NCBI GenBank assembly: GCA_017792365.1
Contig: CP051229.1
Span: forward strand, 1,736,001-1,800,000
Source: Hyphomonas sp.
GTDB lineage: Bacteria; Pseudomonadota; Alphaproteobacteria; Caulobacterales; Hyphomonadaceae
DNA length: 64,000 nt
Direction of reading: 5' to 3'
Shown here: positions 63,232-64,000 of the stretch, piece after piece
Layout: each line of letters begins with the position of its first letter
How positions within the stretch are numbered: position 1 is the stretch's first letter
Notes under the pieces: generated by a model
Told to the model about the DNA's origin: nothing
What the model saw: the letters and a program-made list of their open reading frames with translations, nothing else
Database searches by the model: none
Position numbers and translations under genes: made by a program

Positions 63232-64000
63232 CTACCAGCGCTTCTCCAGCTTCGACCGCAGCCAGATCGCTGCGCCGTTGATCACGATCATGAACGCCAG
63301 AAGGATCAGGATCGCAGCCGACGTGCGCTCCTCCCACGCCACTTCCGCGCTGTCCGACCACAGGAAGATCTGCACCGGCAGCGCGCTCGCCGGCTCGGTG
63401 ATGCTGGACGGGATCTCGGTCACGAACGCCACCATGCCGATCATCAGCAGCGGCGCCGTCTCGCCCAGCGCCCGCGCCATGCCGATGATCGAGCCCGTGA
63501 GGATGCCCGGCGCGGCGTTCGGCAGCTTGTGGTGGAACACCGCCTGCGTATGCGACGCGCCAAGGCTCAGCGCCCCGTCATAGATGCCGCTCGGCACAGC
63601 CTTCAGCGCAGCCCTCGTCGCAATCATGATCGTCGGGAAGGTCATGAACGCCAGCACGATCCCGCCCACCAGCGGCGCAGACCGCGGCATGCCGAAGAAG
63701 TTCAGGAACACCGCCAGGCCAAGCAGGCCGAACACGATCGACGGCACCGCCGCCAGGTTGTTGATGTTGATCTCGACGAAGTCCGTCATCCGGTTCTTTG
63801 GCGCATATTCTTCCAGATAGACCGCCGCGCCCACGCCCAGCGGGAACGCCAGCACAAACGTCACCAGCATCGTCAGCAGCGAACCGACAATTGCGCCCGC
63901 AACGCCCGCCAGCTCAGGGTCACGGCTGTCAGGCGCGGTAAACAGCGTCCAGTTGAACTGCGACTTGATCTCGCCGCTCGCCTTCAGCTCCTGCGCCCAG
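63232..64000 (-). CDS. pstA: phosphate ABC transporter permease PstA (start beyond window)
   Basis: The frame is open from 64000 (WAQELKASGEIKSQFNWTLF...) to the stop at 63232, about 256 codons. Permease features: LAFPLGVGAAVYLEEYAPKN, INNLAAVPSIVFGLLGLAVF, the EAA loop DGALSLGASHTQAVFHHKLP, and GMARALGETAPLLMIGMVA. It is one of two membrane subunits of the high-affinity phosphate importer. The periplasmic segment before GAIVGSLLTM is of the long alphaproteobacterial type. pstB would lie off the left (lower-coordinate) side, but tetR is there, so the operon order is unusual or split. Confidence 0.93.
   Translation of the reverse strand, partial: WAQELKASGEIKSQFNWTLFTAPDSRDPELAGVAGAIVGSLLTMLVTFVLAFPLGVGAAVYLEEYAPKNRMTDFVEININNLAAVPSIVFGLLGLAVFLNFFGMPRSAPLVGGIVLAFMTFPTIMIATRAALKAVPSGIYDGALSLGASHTQAVFHHKLPNAAPGILTGSIIGMARALGETAPLLMIGMVAFVTEIPSSITEPASALPVQIFLWSDSAEVAWEERTSAAILILLAFMIVINGAAIWLRSKLEKRW

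Noticed and set aside
1-64000. CRISPR array, prophage, insertion sequence or rRNA/tRNA genes
   Set aside because: No regularly spaced repeats, no integrase, transposase or structural phage genes, no inverted-repeat-bounded elements and no tRNA-like T-loops were recognised on either strand.

Overview
The window is a dense, high-GC (mid-60s % by eye) bacterial chromosome segment. Its content points to an alphaproteobacterium, probably of the Hyphomonadaceae/Caulobacterales type: a TonB-ExbB-ExbD-ExbD cluster, a DUF4169 protein, several GFA-family enzymes, many small lipoproteins, PHM-like secreted oxidoreductases and typical alphaproteobacterial intergenic palindromes. The lineage is an inference. 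No rRNA, tRNA or CRISPR array was recognised.

Layout. 1-3.1 kb: partial ABC-F ATPase and an APC-superfamily permease. 3.1-7.3 kb (minus strand): tonB, exbB, two exbD genes and a TPR protein, i.e. the energy supply for TonB-dependent outer-membrane uptake. 7.7-19.6 kb: a dipeptidase lipoprotein, three GFA-family proteins, a 3-methyladenine glycosylase, an Old Yellow Enzyme, a two-subunit molybdenum hydroxylase, a PQQ-type quinoprotein, VOC and YWTD-propeller proteins. 19.8-25.4 kb: a CLC channel, CsbD, an XRE-controlled pair of small membrane proteins, an ATP-grasp/peptidase-C26 pair and a cytochrome c. 25.4-27.9 kb: an AT-richer restriction-modification-repair cassette (EcoRII-like nuclease, Vsr, Dcm with N-terminal HTH). 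28.2-33.5 kb: pcrA/uvrD followed by a patchy islet with a membrane-anchored unknown protein, a decayed copy of the uvrD 3' end and an OLD-family ATPase-TOPRIM nuclease. 33.6-51.3 kb: mostly envelope and metabolic genes (HbpS-like protein, astB, prmA, an M24 aminopeptidase, a GH16 enzyme, CreA, lepA, a LytTR regulator), two paralogous secreted proteins of unknown function, and a redoxin-cytochrome c-copper monooxygenase-EF-hand protein. 51.4-64 kb: an ABC exporter, a 3-hydroxyacyl-CoA dehydrogenase, SDR, CMD, PilZ and DUF983 proteins, an RND efflux pair with a divergent TetR, and the start-truncated pstA.

The most interesting parts are the two defence-like islets around pcrA, the four-part copper monooxygenase with its neighbouring secreted family, the XRE operon with two palindromic sites 32 bp apart, and the ATP-grasp/C26 pair. 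A strong caution applies throughout. At least 17 genes show single-base frame breaks, often in short G/C runs and including conserved housekeeping genes such as prmA and the CLC channel. The simplest reading is an indel-prone (probably long-read) assembly rather than mass pseudogenisation. Frameshifted genes are therefore given over their full span, with the break noted.
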